Part shown: positions 10,408 through 19,153 of the stretch, in pieces | Position numbering within the stretch: position 1 is the stretch's first letter | Layout of the letters: each line of letters starts with the position of its first letter | Program-made: the position numbers and the translations under genes | The notes under the pieces: model-generated | What the model saw: the letters and a program-made list of their open reading frames with translations, nothing else | What the model was told of the DNA's origin: nothing | The model's database searches: none | From: JADJWR01 sp963847675 | GTDB lineage: Bacteria > Pseudomonadota > Gammaproteobacteria > Burkholderiales > Burkholderiaceae_F | DNA: 64,000 nucleotides | Assembly (NCBI GenBank): GCA_963847675.1 | Contig: CAWKAP010000011.1 | Coordinates: 62,001-126,000 of the forward strand | Reading direction: 5' to 3'

Positions 10408-11690
10408 ATGACGGTTGTTGCTGTCGTCGGACTTGGTTACGTGGGGCTGCCGCTTGCGGTCGAGTTCGGACAGCAAGCATCGAACGATCGGCCTGGACCT
10501 TTCCGACGTCAAGGTGCAGGCCTACCGACGCCATATCGATCCCACTGGCGAGGTCAGCACGGCGGACCTCAGGGCCGCCGCGCTGCTGGAGCCGACCACC
10601 GATGCAGGAGCCCTGAAAGAGGCAGACTTCGTCGTGGTGGCCGTGCCGACGCCGGTAGACGACGCGCACAACCCGGACTTCTCGCCGCTCGTGGGATCGA
10701 GCATCTCGGTCGGTCGTAATCTGAAGCGCGGCGCGGTGGTCGTCTACGAGTCGACCGTCTATCCCGGCGCGACCGAGGAGGTGTGCATTCCGATTCTCGA
10801 GCGCGAGTCGGGGATGCAGTGGAAGAAGGACTTCTTCGTCGGCTACTCGCCGGAGCGGATCAACCCCGGCGACCGCGAGCATACGCTTGACCCGCATCGT
10901 CAAGGTCGTCTCGGGCGATACGCCGGAAACGCTCGAGCGCGTTGCCGAGATCTACGGCAGCATCATCACCGCCGGCGTGCACAAGGCCTCGAGCATCAAG
11001 GTCGCCGAGGCCGCCAAGGTGATCGAGAACACGCAGCGCGATCTGAACATCGCGCTGATGAACGAGCTGTCGCTGATCTTTCACCGCATCGGCATCGACA
11101 CGCTGGAGGTGCTGCAGGCGGCCGGCACCAAGTGGAACTTCCTGCCGTTCCGGCCCGGGCTGGTCGGCGGCCACTGCATCGGCGTCGACCCGTACTACCT
11201 GACCTTCAAGGCGGAGAAGCTCGGCTACCACCCGCAGGTGATCCTCGCCGGGCGCCGCATCAACGACGGCATGGGCAAGTTCGTCGCCGAGCAGACGGTC
11301 AAGCAGATGATCCAGGCCGGATTCCCCGTCAAGGGCTCGCATGTCAACGTGCTCGGCCTGACGTTCAAGGAAAACTGTCCCGACCTGCGCAACTCGAAGG
11401 TGATCGACGTCATTCACGAACTGGAGTCGTACGGCGTGACCGTGCACGTGCACGATCCGGTGGCGCTGCCCGAGGAGGCGAAGCACGAATACGGCGTCGA
11501 GCTGATTGCCTGGGAGCACCTGCCGAAGGCCAACGCGATCGTCGCCGCCGTCGCGCATACAGAGTTCAAGCAGCGGCCAGTCGAGGACTACCTGGCGAAG
11601 CTTTCCGCCGGTGGACTGTATGTCGATGTCAAGTGTCAGGCAGACGCTGCCGCTCTGAGGTCCCATGGCATCCAGGTCTGGCGACTCTGA
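10408..11690 (+). CDS. UDP-sugar 6-dehydrogenase of the TviB/WbpA type (two +1 frame breaks)
   Basis: Cytoplasmic NAD-dependent enzyme oxidising a UDP-hexose or UDP-HexNAc to the uronic acid for EPS synthesis. The N-terminal Rossmann motif VVGLGYVGLPLAVEFG, the PTPVDDAHNPD segment, YESTVYPG, SPERINPG and the catalytic-Cys motif VGGHCIGVDPYYL are visible, and GLTFKENCPDLRNSK marks the C-terminal domain. These fit the UDP-N-acetyl-aminouronate branch. Breaks lie near 10484 (an extra C; repaired FGSKHRTIGLDLSD) and near 10888 (an extra base; repaired HTLTRIVKVVSGD). AAGGAAG lies before ATG 10408. The following epimerase would supply the next step, as in Vi-antigen type sugar synthesis. Confidence 0.85.
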
Positions 11691-12777
11691 ATGGAAGTCT
11701 CTTCAACCCTCTCCCCTCGCGGGAGAGGGGCAGGGGGAGAGGGGGCGTGCAAATCCGCTCCTCTCCGGCATCCGCCGCCGCTGGCTAGTCACCGGCGCGG
11801 CCGGGTTCATCGGCTCGCACCTGCTGGAGACTCTACTTGCCAGTGGACAGGACGTCGTCGGTCTGGACAACTTCGCCACCGGCCATCGCAGCAACCTGGA
11901 GTCCGTGCGCGCCGCGGTGGGCGAAGAAGCATGGCGCCGCCATCGCTTCATTGAGGCCGACATCGTCGACCCCGGAGCCTGCGCCGAAGCCTGTGCCGGT
12001 GTCGACTACGTGCTGCATCAGGCAGCGCTCGGGTCGGTGCCGCGCTCGATTGCCGATCCACAGGCGACACATGCGGCCAATGCCACCGGTTTCCTGAACA
12101 TGCTGGTGGCGGCGCGCGACGCCAAAGTGTCACGCTTCGTCTACGCGGCATCGAGTTCCACCTACGGGGACCACCCTGCGCTGCCGAAGGTCGAGGATGT
12201 GATCGGACGGCCGCTTTCGCCGTACGCCGTGACGAAATATCTGAACGAGCTCTACGCCGACGTCTTTGGGCGCTGCTACGGGATGGCCAGTATCGGCCTG
12301 CGTTATTTCAACGTCTTCGGCGCGCGGCAGGATCCCGAGGGGCCGTACGCAGCGGTGATCCCGCGCTGGGCGCGCGCAATGCTCGCCGGTGAGCCCTGCG
12401 TGATCAACGGCGACGGCGAAACGTCGCGCGACTTCTGCTACGTGGCCAACGCTGTCCAGGCCAACCTCCGCGCCGCGCTTGCCGAGAACCTGACGGCGTT
12501 GAACGAGGTCTACAACGTAGCCGTCGGTGGGCGCACGACGCTCAACGAACTGCACGGTCTCTTGGGCGAGGCGCTGCAATCGAGCGGTGAGGTGACTAAA
12601 GTTGAGCCGCCCGAATACCGGGATTTCCGCGCCGGCGACGTGCGCCACTCGCAGGCCGATATCGGCAAGGCGCAGCGACTGCTCGGCTACTCACCCACCC
12701 ACGGCGTACGCGCGGGTCTGGCGGAGGCGGTGAAGTGGTATGCGGCGCAGTTTTCGCCGCTTCTCGACCGGGCCTGA
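11665..12777 (+). CDS. NAD-dependent epimerase/dehydratase (TviC/WbpP-like UDP-GlcNAc(A) 4-epimerase) with palindrome-derived N-terminus
   Basis: Extended short-chain dehydrogenase that interconverts UDP-HexNAc or its uronic acid at C4, acting after the dehydrogenase. The NAD-binding GAAGFIGS opens the fold. Catalytic AASSSTYG and YAVTK and the RYFNVFG motif are present, and the C-terminus (HGVRAGLAEAVKWY) is complete. The start is odd. The only in-frame start before the fold is ATG 11665, inside the end of the previous gene, and the first 35 or so residues read through the CCCTC palindrome at 11707-11745 (encoding SPLAGEGQGERG). Relatives instead start with a short leader just before W-L-V-T-G. 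Either the element replaced the native start region, or translation starts at a non-standard codon. Confidence 0.82.
   Translation: MASRSGDSEWKSLQPSPLAGEGQGERGRANPLLSGIRRRWLVTGAAGFIGSHLLETLLASGQDVVGLDNFATGHRSNLESVRAAVGEEAWRRHRFIEADIVDPGACAEACAGVDYVLHQAALGSVPRSIADPQATHAANATGFLNMLVAARDAKVSRFVYAASSSTYGDHPALPKVEDVIGRPLSPYAVTKYLNELYADVFGRCYGMASIGLRYFNVFGARQDPEGPYAAVIPRWARAMLAGEPCVINGDGETSRDFCYVANAVQANLRAALAENLTALNEVYNVAVGGRTTLNELHGLLGEALQSSGEVTKVEPPEYRDFRAGDVRHSQADIGKAQRLLGYSPTHGVRAGLAEAVKWYAAQFSPLLDRA
11707..11745. repeat. CCCTC-type palindromic (REP-like) element inside the epimerase start region
   Basis: CCCTCTCCCCTCGC pairs with GGGAGAGGGG, and a further GGGGGAGAGGGGG follows. The same class recurs at 26036-26139 and in typA at 46491-46536. 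It is read in the epimerase frame as P-S-P-L-A-G-E-G-Q-G-E. Confidence 0.75.
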
Positions 12778-12846
12778 TTCCCGGCGCTGAATCGGGAAAC
12801 TCGGATGCCATTGTCCGGTGCGGATGGGGATCGTCTTTCGAGGCCG

Positions 12847-13677
12847 ATGACGGACCGGCAGAGCCTGTCCCTTGGTGGGCTGTCGCCGCGCCGGCGCGAT
12901 CGGCGGACGTTCATTGGTGTGGCGGTTGTCCAGGGCGGGCTGCTGCTGGCAGCGCCGCTGGGTGCCCTGTCTCAACCCTCCGACACCATCGCCCGCGTCA
13001 AGACGTCGGTGGTGGCAGTGGGCACGGTGCAGAAGCTGCGCTCGCCGCAGTTTCAGTTCCTTGGCACGGGTTTCGTGGTCGGCGACGGCACGCTGATTGC
13101 CACCAATGCACACGTGGTGAGCAAGGTACTGGCGAAGGGCGAGGACCCGGAACTGCTGGCCATCGCCGTGCCGTCCGACAGCCCCGGGCAGGCCCAGGGC
13201 CGCGTTGTGCAGCGGGCGGGCGAGGACGTCGAGCACGATCTAGCCCTGCTGCGGCTGCCCGGTGCGCCGCTGCCTGCGCTGGCGCTGCGCGATTCGGACA
13301 CCGTGCGCGAAGGGGAGCAGTACCTGATGACCGGCTTTCCGATTGGTACCGTGCTGGGTCTTTTCGCGGCCACGCACCGGGTCATGATCGCCGCCATCAC
13401 GCCGATCGCGATCCCGCCCCGTGACGCCCGCAAGCTTGACGCGGCGCTGGTCCGGCGGTTGCAGTCAGGCGCCTTCACGGTCTTCCAGTTGGACGCGACC
13501 GCGTATCCGGGCAACAGCGGCAGCCCTGTGTACGACCCGGCCACTGGGGAGGTCGTCGGCATCCTGAACATGGTTTTCGTGAAAGGGACCAAGGAGTCCG
13601 CGTTGACGACTCCTTCGGGCATCTCCTATGCCATTCCCGCAAAGCATCTGCAGGCGCTGATGGGCGCCGCTCGCTGA
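12847..13677 (+). CDS. Trypsin-like serine protease, exported, EPS-locus associated
   Basis: S1/HtrA-type protease without a PDZ domain, probably periplasmic. The catalytic triad is visible: His in LIATNAHVV, Asp in EHDLALLRLP, Ser in YPGNSGSPVYDP. ATG 12847 (GAGG nearby) gives the N-terminus MTDRQSL, then RRRDRRTFIG followed by a hydrophobic stretch ending ALSQ. The RRTFIG motif resembles a Tat signal, and the hydrophobic segment could equally be a Sec signal. An upstream in-frame ATG at 12805 would add 14 residues. Proteases of this sort are found in EPS/PEP-CTERM gene groups, and a role in processing exported proteins is inferred only from that. It lies 28-70 bp after the epimerase. Confidence 0.75.
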   Translation: MTDRQSLSLGGLSPRRRDRRTFIGVAVVQGGLLLAAPLGALSQPSDTIARVKTSVVAVGTVQKLRSPQFQFLGTGFVVGDGTLIATNAHVVSKVLAKGEDPELLAIAVPSDSPGQAQGRVVQRAGEDVEHDLALLRLPGAPLPALALRDSDTVREGEQYLMTGFPIGTVLGLFAATHRVMIAAITPIAIPPRDARKLDAALVRRLQSGAFTVFQLDATAYPGNSGSPVYDPATGEVVGILNMVFVKGTKESALTTPSGISYAIPAKHLQALMGAAR

Positions 13678-13724
13678 ACCTGGCAGCCGCCGTACTTGCT
13701 GCCCACGGGCTGACTTCGCTCGCC

Positions 13725-14540
13725 GTGTACGCAACGCTCAAACTTGTGGTCCTTTCGCTGGTTCTCCCGCCTGGGGGGCCGATCGTGCTCATTGCGGTCG
13801 GGGTGCTCCTACTGCGGCGACATGCGCGCGCTGCTCAAGTGCTTTGCGTTGCCGGAGCAGCCGCGCTTTGGTTGTGCAGCCTACCGATCTTTGCCAACGC
13901 GCTGGTCACCTTGCTCGGTGGCGCGCAGCCGCTCGACATGGAGGCGGCAAAGGATGCCGATGCGATCGTGATCCTCGGCGGAGGCGTGCGGGCAAAATCG
14001 CAAGAGTACGGCGGCGACACGATAGGGCGGCTGACGCTCGAGCGGACGCGCTACGGTGCCTATCTGGCGCGTCTCACTGGATTGCCGGTGCTCGTCACCG
14101 GGGGATCGCCCAAACAGGGAGTACGTGCCGAGGGCGAGCTGATGCAGGAGGTGCTGGAGCTGGAATTCGGTGTGAAGGTGCGCTGGGTGGAAGACCAGGC
14201 CCGCGACACGCACGAGAACGCCGCCAACGCCGCGCGAATTCTTCTCGCCGAAAGCAAGCATCGCGTCGTGCTGGTGGTCCACGGCTTCGACGTGCGGCGA
14301 GCCGTCCGGGAGTTCGAGGCGGCAGGACTGCAGGTCATTGCTGCGCCAACGGCGTCGCTACGCTGGAGTGACCTCGATGCGGGCGACGTGATGCCGAGCG
14401 TCGAGGCACTTTACAAGTCGCACTATGCGCTGTACGAGTTCCTGGCTTTGGGGCGGGGAGCCTTCGACGATTGGTTTTCGGGTCGATCGACTCTGTACAC
14501 CCGGCAGGCGTTTGCTTTGGCTCCGCGTCAGCGACTCTGA
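13725..14540 (+). CDS. YdcF/ElyC/SanA family (DUF218) membrane protein
   Basis: Inner-membrane protein with two N-terminal helices (LVVLSLVLPPGGPIVLIAVGV and AGAAALWLCSLPIF) followed by a DUF218 domain facing the periplasm. Domain motifs are DAIVILGGGVR, LPVLVTGG, TRDTHENA-type ARDTHENAAN, and VVLVVHGFDVRRA. ElyC-type proteins are tied to undecaprenyl-phosphate and envelope polysaccharide metabolism, which suits this locus, but no reaction can be assigned from sequence. GTG 13725 is the start giving a full first helix. It lies 47 bp after the protease, probably in the same transcript, and is the last gene before a 369-bp gap. Confidence 0.8.
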   Translation: MYATLKLVVLSLVLPPGGPIVLIAVGVLLLRRHARAAQVLCVAGAAALWLCSLPIFANALVTLLGGAQPLDMEAAKDADAIVILGGGVRAKSQEYGGDTIGRLTLERTRYGAYLARLTGLPVLVTGGSPKQGVRAEGELMQEVLELEFGVKVRWVEDQARDTHENAANAARILLAESKHRVVLVVHGFDVRRAVREFEAAGLQVIAAPTASLRWSDLDAGDVMPSVEALYKSHYALYEFLALGRGAFDDWFSGRSTLYTRQAFALAPRQRL

Positions 14541-14851
14541 GCGAGAGAGGAGAACCTACGGTGGCGTCGCCGGCGATGCACAGGTGGTCTTCCGCGTTTT
14601 TGGATGCACCGCCTGCCAAGTTCGGGCCGGCAGTGACCGCCGCACGGGCATCGGAGTCTTAGATCAGAAGTCATTGCGGCCACTCGGCGGCGCTCCATTC
14701 AGACGAAGGCGCGCCGCTCCGGTGGGTTCGCGGGCGAGCGGTGGCTGTCGGCCGGCGGCTGTCGCCCAGTCGAGCTTCCTGGCGCTGGCGACTGCGGTAT
14801 CCGCTCCGCTCGAATTCTGGGAAACCCCGGCGTTCCAGGATGAGGCAAGAC
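14541..14851. other. Convergent intergenic stretch with nothing recognised
   Basis: 311 bp between the YdcF-like gene and the terminator of the opposing PEP-CTERM gene. No supported reading frame or structured element was seen on either strand. Confidence 0.45.
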
Positions 14852-14881
14852 AAAAACAAACGGGGGCGATTGCCCCCGTTT
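14852..14881 (-). terminator. Intrinsic terminator of the PEP-CTERM gene
   Basis: Read on the minus strand, stem AAACGGGGGC with loop AATC and GCCCCCGTTT, followed by TTTGTTTTTG. It lies 28 bp after the stop of the gene at 14910. Confidence 0.88.
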
Positions 14882-14909
14882 GCCAGATCGCTAGTCGCTG
14901 CGCAGTAGA

Positions 14910-15803
14910 TCAGGCAGCCTTGCTACGCCGCCGAGCGAGGCCGGCCAGGCCCAGCAGCGAAATGCCGACCAGTGAAAGCATGCCGGGCTCAGGCACAGTC
15001 ACGGTCAGGTTGCCCGTCGCGCCGCCGCCCGCCGCCGTCCTGATCCGGTAACCGCTACCCAAGGCGGCGTAGGTCGATTGCCCTGAGTTCGAACTGGCGG
15101 AACCGGCAAAGGCCACGACGAAGGGAATCGGCGCCTCGAAGTAGCCGCCGATGCCGGTGTAGGCAGCACTCGCGGGCGTGAAGTTGAACTGGGCCGTCAG
15201 CTGAATCGTGGCATTGTTTCCGGCGCCCAACTGTGCACCCGTACCGCCGAACGAGCCGGCGAAGGTTGCCGTTCCGAGCAGGAAGTCTTTGTTGCCCTGG
15301 CCGATACCACCGCTGGCATCCGTTCCGCTCGACGCATTCCCGTAAGTCAGCGTGCTCCCGCTTTGCGGAGAGCCCCAGATCTGGATCGTGAACGAGTTGA
15401 TGCTCGTGACCACGAAAGTGGTCGGCGTGCTCCAGAAGCCGCCACCACCGCCAAGAAACGTGCCGTACACGTCGTACTGCCCGGTGCCGATCGCGCGATT
15501 GCCGTTAAGGAAAGTCGCTGAGTTGTAGGTCGTGAAAATCAACGCGCCCGACTCGGTCCACGTCGTAGCGCCCGCGGTGGCGGCTATGTCCAGCGCGCTG
15601 GCCAGCGTCGTCTGGATGGAATTCACGACGTAGGAACCTTGCTGCCCGCCAGCAGGAATGTCCAACTGCTTGTTAGCGGCGTCGCCGTTAGCTGCCGAAG
15701 GATTCACGGTGATCGACGGCATCGCGTTGGTCGCCGAGGCGGCGAGCAGCAACGAGGTTGCTACGAAGGCGCCGGAAAGCACTTTCTTGAGTTGCGTTTT
15801 CAT
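14910..15803 (-). CDS. pepA: PEP-CTERM sorted exported protein, PepA-like (floc-associated)
   Basis: 297-residue secreted protein. It has a Sec signal peptide (MKTQLKKV, hydrophobic core, cleavage after NAM or SATNA) and a canonical C-terminal sorting tag: VPEPGMLSLVGIS, a hydrophobic helix, then the basic tail ARRRSKAA. The tag is removed by an exosortase at the inner membrane. The body is rich in Gly, Ser, Thr and Asn, with features such as GQYDVYGTFLGGGGGFW, GNKDFLLGTATF and YFEAPIPFVVAF that resemble the flocculation-associated PepA family of Zoogloea. The PepA assignment is from memory of that pattern; membership of PEP-CTERM proteins is certain. It is monocistronic, with its own sigma-54 promoter and terminator. 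Confidence 0.88.
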   Translation of the reverse strand: MKTQLKKVLSGAFVATSLLLAASATNAMPSITVNPSAANGDAANKQLDIPAGGQQGSYVVNSIQTTLASALDIAATAGATTWTESGALIFTTYNSATFLNGNRAIGTGQYDVYGTFLGGGGGFWSTPTTFVVTSINSFTIQIWGSPQSGSTLTYGNASSGTDASGGIGQGNKDFLLGTATFAGSFGGTGAQLGAGNNATIQLTAQFNFTPASAAYTGIGGYFEAPIPFVVAFAGSASSNSGQSTYAALGSGYRIRTAAGGGATGNLTVTVPEPGMLSLVGISLLGLAGLARRRSKAA

Positions 15804-15887
15804 GAAATTGACCCTCCAGAATCTGAACTGTGAAGCACCGGCGCCGATGATCCACTAGATGTCTCTGAACGCCTCACTTTGAGTGTT

Positions 15888-15902
15888 GCAAGGCCCATGC
15901 CA
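15888..15902 (-). promoter_or_regulatory. Sigma-54 (-24/-12) promoter of the PEP-CTERM gene
   Basis: On the minus strand TGGCATGGGCCTTGC matches the TGGCAC-G-N4-TTGC consensus with correct GG-to-GC spacing. It lies about 85 bp upstream of the PEP-CTERM start codon, giving a leader of about 70 nt. Confidence 0.88.
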
Positions 15903-15989
15903 GCGAAGCAATGAAGATAATAGGTCATTGATTTAACTAACATTCTACTTAAGGGTCCTAGCGTGCATCCCGCGAGGTCGTTGGCTCGT

Positions 15990-16006
15990 TGTAAAGAAAT
16001 TCGACA
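15990..16006. promoter_or_regulatory. Candidate upstream activator (PrsR) site
   Basis: TGTAAAGAAATTCGACA lies about 90-100 bp upstream of the sigma-54 promoter, a normal enhancer distance. It has TGT/ACA outer symmetry. PrsR is named for recognising a box upstream of PEP-CTERM genes; that this is that box is an inference. Confidence 0.5.
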
Positions 16007-16462
16007 CCGCGGGGCAGGGCAATGATCGCAAAATCCCCGAAAAGCGCGCGGACCGGTCGGACTTCTGCCTAGCGCCGGTGTTTGGATCCGCGTCGATAAG
16101 GCGTTAGCCACGATTCCGGCGCCGACGGGAGTCGCACCACCGAGCGGCCACCGATAGGCATGTTAACCGCTTCAGACCAACCAATAAATCGCACGGTCTC
16201 CAGTGAGGCTGCCGTTCACCGACTAGACATCGAGCCGCCCGTAGACTCGGTCCGTTTCCGCTGTTTCCCCGGACAGGAATGTTCTCGCCCCATCGGCCGA
16301 GTCCACCCTGTCGATCGGTTCTTGCGGTCGATTGATCGTGCTGGAGCGCGAGTTTGGTCTTTGGCTGCGTCAGCCCTTGGCTGCCGCGCCCAACGGATGT
16401 TGCGGCTCGGAAGTGCATCTCTTTGAGGGACGACGGCGCCCTCGAGCGTCTCTCCCCAGGCC
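16007..16462. other. Divergent intergenic stretch with nothing else recognised
   Basis: 456 bp between the PEP-CTERM control region and the first ABC permease. I see no sigma-54 element toward the permease and no supported reading frame. The permease promoter presumably lies here. Confidence 0.45.
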
Positions 16463-17707
16463 GTGACACCATTGCTGACCGACCTCGTCCTGGCCTACAG
16501 AAACATCCAGCGCAACCGGCGGCGCAGCGCTGCCGCTTTGGCCGCGGTCGGTTTCGGCGTGGCCTCAGTGCTTCTCGCCGCGGGGTTCATCGAGTGGATC
16601 TTCCACGACATGCGCGAGTCGACGATCCGGTCGCGGCTTGGCCACATCCAGGTCGTCCGGCCTGGCTACCTGCAGGCGGGCGCGGCCGATCCGTTTGCCT
16701 ATCTGCTGCCAGAGCAGTCGCGCCTGCGCGCCGAACTTGCCGCGGATCGCCGCGTCGTCGCGGTCGGCCAGCGCCTGAGCTTCAGCGGCGTGATCAGTCG
16801 CGGGCCGACGACGATCTCCTTCATCGGCGAGGGGGTCGAGCCCGATCAGGAATCGGCGCTGTCGACGTCGCTGCAGATCGTCGCCGGAGAGCCGCTTGCC
16901 ACGGCGGAGCCCGCTGGGCTGATCATCGGTCGCGGGCTTGCCTCGAACCTCGGGGTCGGGGTCGGCGATACCGTCGTCCTGATGGCCAACGGCCCCTCGG
17001 GGGGCATCAATGCGATCGAAGGCCGTGTGCGCGGCATCTTCAGCACCGTGTCGAAGCAGTTCGACGACGCTGCCTTGCGACTGCCAATCGATTCGGCGCG
17101 CAGCCTCCTGCGCGCCAAGGGGGCGCACGTCTGGGTCGTGCTGCTAAGGGATACGGGCGACACCGACGCGATGCTGGCCGAACTGCGCGTGAGGGGTCCA
17201 GACGGCGAGCGGGGCGCCGGTGATCTGGAGTTCGTCGGCTGGCTGGAACAGGCAGACTTCTACAAGAAGACGGTGACTCTGTTCGGGCGGCAGGTGCGGG
17301 TCATCGAGTTCATCATCGCGGTCGTGATCCTGCTGTCGATCTCCAACACGATGACGATGACGGTCATGGAAAGAACGGGCGAGGTCGGTACTTCGCTCGC
17401 GCTGGGCGTCGGGCGGCGCCGGATCCTGCGCCAGTTTCTCCTCGAGGGGCTGCTGGTCGGTGTGGCAGGTGCGGCCGCTGGCGGGGCTGTGGGCGCGGCG
17501 CTCGCCACGCTCATTTCAGCCATCGGTATACCGATGCCGCCGCCGCCCGGCATGGCTCGCGGTTATTCCGCAGGCATCACGCTGACGTGGCCGCTGATGC
17601 GCGACGCCCTGTTCATGGCGGTGGCGTCGGCGGCTGTCGCAAGTCTTTATCCGGCCTGGCGGGTCTCGCGCTGGCCGATCGTCGACGCACTGCGCCACAA
17701 CCGCTAA
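16463..17707 (+). CDS. FtsX/MacB-family ABC transporter permease (LolC/E-like), first of a pair
   Basis: Inner-membrane permease subunit of a lipoprotein- or lipid-releasing type ABC exporter. One N-terminal helix (AALAAVGFGVASVLLAAGF) precedes a long periplasmic domain, followed by three C-terminal helices (FIIAVVILLSISNTMTMTVM, GLLVGVAGAAAGGAVGAAL and VASAAVASLYPAWRVSRW). This is the FtsX layout, and the protein is 414 residues. The N-terminal RNRRRSAAALAAVG and late GEVGTSLALGVGRRRI segments are typical coupling regions. The GTG start at 16463 has only a weak AGG before it. The stop is 17 bp before the second permease. No ATPase adjoins it; the likely partner is at 27457-28227. Confidence 0.85.
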   Translation: MTPLLTDLVLAYRNIQRNRRRSAAALAAVGFGVASVLLAAGFIEWIFHDMRESTIRSRLGHIQVVRPGYLQAGAADPFAYLLPEQSRLRAELAADRRVVAVGQRLSFSGVISRGPTTISFIGEGVEPDQESALSTSLQIVAGEPLATAEPAGLIIGRGLASNLGVGVGDTVVLMANGPSGGINAIEGRVRGIFSTVSKQFDDAALRLPIDSARSLLRAKGAHVWVVLLRDTGDTDAMLAELRVRGPDGERGAGDLEFVGWLEQADFYKKTVTLFGRQVRVIEFIIAVVILLSISNTMTMTVMERTGEVGTSLALGVGRRRILRQFLLEGLLVGVAGAAAGGAVGAALATLISAIGIPMPPPPGMARGYSAGITLTWPLMRDALFMAVASAAVASLYPAWRVSRWPIVDALRHNR

Positions 17708-17724
17708 GACGCCTGCTCTCGACC

Positions 17725-18936
17725 ATGTTTGCCTTTGCAGCGCGCAACCTGACGCGACACCGCGGTCGGACGGGCATGGCCCTGGCATCGGTCGTCTTTG
17801 GCGTAGCGAGCCTGATCCTGTCGGGAGGCTTCGTGCGCGACGTGTTCACCCAACTTGGCGAGGCGATCATCAGGTCGCAGTCCGGCCACGTGCAGATCGC
17901 CCGGCGCGGCTTTCTCGACAAGGGTGCACGGTCGCCGGAACAGTTCGTGATCGACGCGCCGCAGCCGGTCCGCTCATGGTTGGCGGGCCTGACGCAGGTC
18001 GAGGACGTCATGGGGAGGGTCGCCTTTTCCGGGCTGATCAACAATGGCAAGTCCGATCTGGCGATCATCGGCGAAGGGGTCGAGCCCGATCGCGAAGCAG
18101 CGCTCGGCAGCTATCTGAAGATCAGTTCGGGTCGACGCCTCACCGACGGTGACCGGCACGGCATCCTCATCGGGCAGGGCGTTGCCGAGGCGATGCGGCT
18201 GAAGCCGGCGGACCAGGTGACGCTGCTGGCAAGCACGGCCGAGGGCGCTTTGAATACGCTGGACTTCGATGTCGTCGGCGTCTTCCAGTCGTTCTCGAAA
18301 GACTACGATGCGCGGGCCGTGCGGATTCCCCTGGCCGCCGCCCAGGAACTGATCGACAGCGCCGGCATCAACGTATTCGTCCTTTCGCTCAAGCAGACGG
18401 CAGACAGTCCCGGAATGACGGCCCTGCTGCGCGAGCGCTTCGAACCGGACGGTTTCGAGGTCTTTCCCTGGTACGAGCTTTCCGACTTCTATTCGAAGAC
18501 GGTGGATCTCTACGAACGGCAGTTCGGCGTCCTGCGGCTGATCATTCTGTTCCTGGTTCTTCTTTCCGTCGCCAACAGCATCAACATGACCGTTGCGGAG
18601 CGCACCGCCGAGTTCGGAACGATGATGGCGCTTGGCAATCGGCGTGTGCAAATCTCGAGGCTGATTGTCATCGAGAGCCTGCTCGTTGGCGTCGTGGGAG
18701 GCGTGCTTGGTGTGCTGGTCGGCCTGCTGCTGGCGACGCTGATTTCGGCGATCGGGATCCCCATGCCGCCGCCGCCGAACTCCGACCTGGGCTACACGGC
18801 GAGGATCGAAATTGTGCCGTACGAGGTGGTCCTCGCATTTGCCGTCGGTGTGGTCGCGTCGGTCGCCGCCAGCTTTCTTCCTGCGCGGCGCACCGCTCGC
18901 ATGAAGGTGGTCGACGCGCTACGGGAAAACGCTTGA
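17725..18936 (+). CDS. FtsX/MacB-family ABC transporter permease (LolC/E-like), second of a pair
   Basis: Paralogue of the preceding permease, with the same layout: N-terminal helix (MALASVVFGVASLILSGGF), a periplasmic domain of about 230 residues, and three C-terminal helices (LRLIILFLVLLSVANSINM, LLVGVVGGVLGVLVGLL and VVASVAASFLPARRT). The two share phrases such as FIGEGVEPD/IIGEGVEPD and ISAIGIPMPPPP, so they arose by duplication and probably form a heterodimer like LolC-LolE. ATG 17725 is chosen because it starts the conserved MFAFAARNLTRHRGRTG. Its stop (18936) is followed by about 217 bp of unassigned sequence before the flavoenzyme gene. Confidence 0.85.
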   Translation: MFAFAARNLTRHRGRTGMALASVVFGVASLILSGGFVRDVFTQLGEAIIRSQSGHVQIARRGFLDKGARSPEQFVIDAPQPVRSWLAGLTQVEDVMGRVAFSGLINNGKSDLAIIGEGVEPDREAALGSYLKISSGRRLTDGDRHGILIGQGVAEAMRLKPADQVTLLASTAEGALNTLDFDVVGVFQSFSKDYDARAVRIPLAAAQELIDSAGINVFVLSLKQTADSPGMTALLRERFEPDGFEVFPWYELSDFYSKTVDLYERQFGVLRLIILFLVLLSVANSINMTVAERTAEFGTMMALGNRRVQISRLIVIESLLVGVVGGVLGVLVGLLLATLISAIGIPMPPPPNSDLGYTARIEIVPYEVVLAFAVGVVASVAASFLPARRTARMKVVDALRENA

Positions 18937-19153
18937 GGCTCGAGCTCGCTTTGCTGCTGTCGATCGTACATTGCCGGATCGTTGACCCGTTTCCGCGGGA
19001 TCGCGCCGACTCGCGGCGTCAGGGATCTGCTCCTCAGGAAGTCCGGATCCGCCATCACCGGTGCCGGTTGGCTCGCCGCAGCGAATATCGTATGGGTATG
19101 GCGACTAATCACGCCAAGGGTGAACACCGAAGCAACTTGTTTGAGTTGGAGGC

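Noticed and set aside
18957..18972. TGTCGATCGTACA before the flavoenzyme gene as another PrsR-type box.
   Set aside because: The spacing between the half-sites is four bases shorter than in the PEP-CTERM candidate, and no sigma-54 promoter follows.
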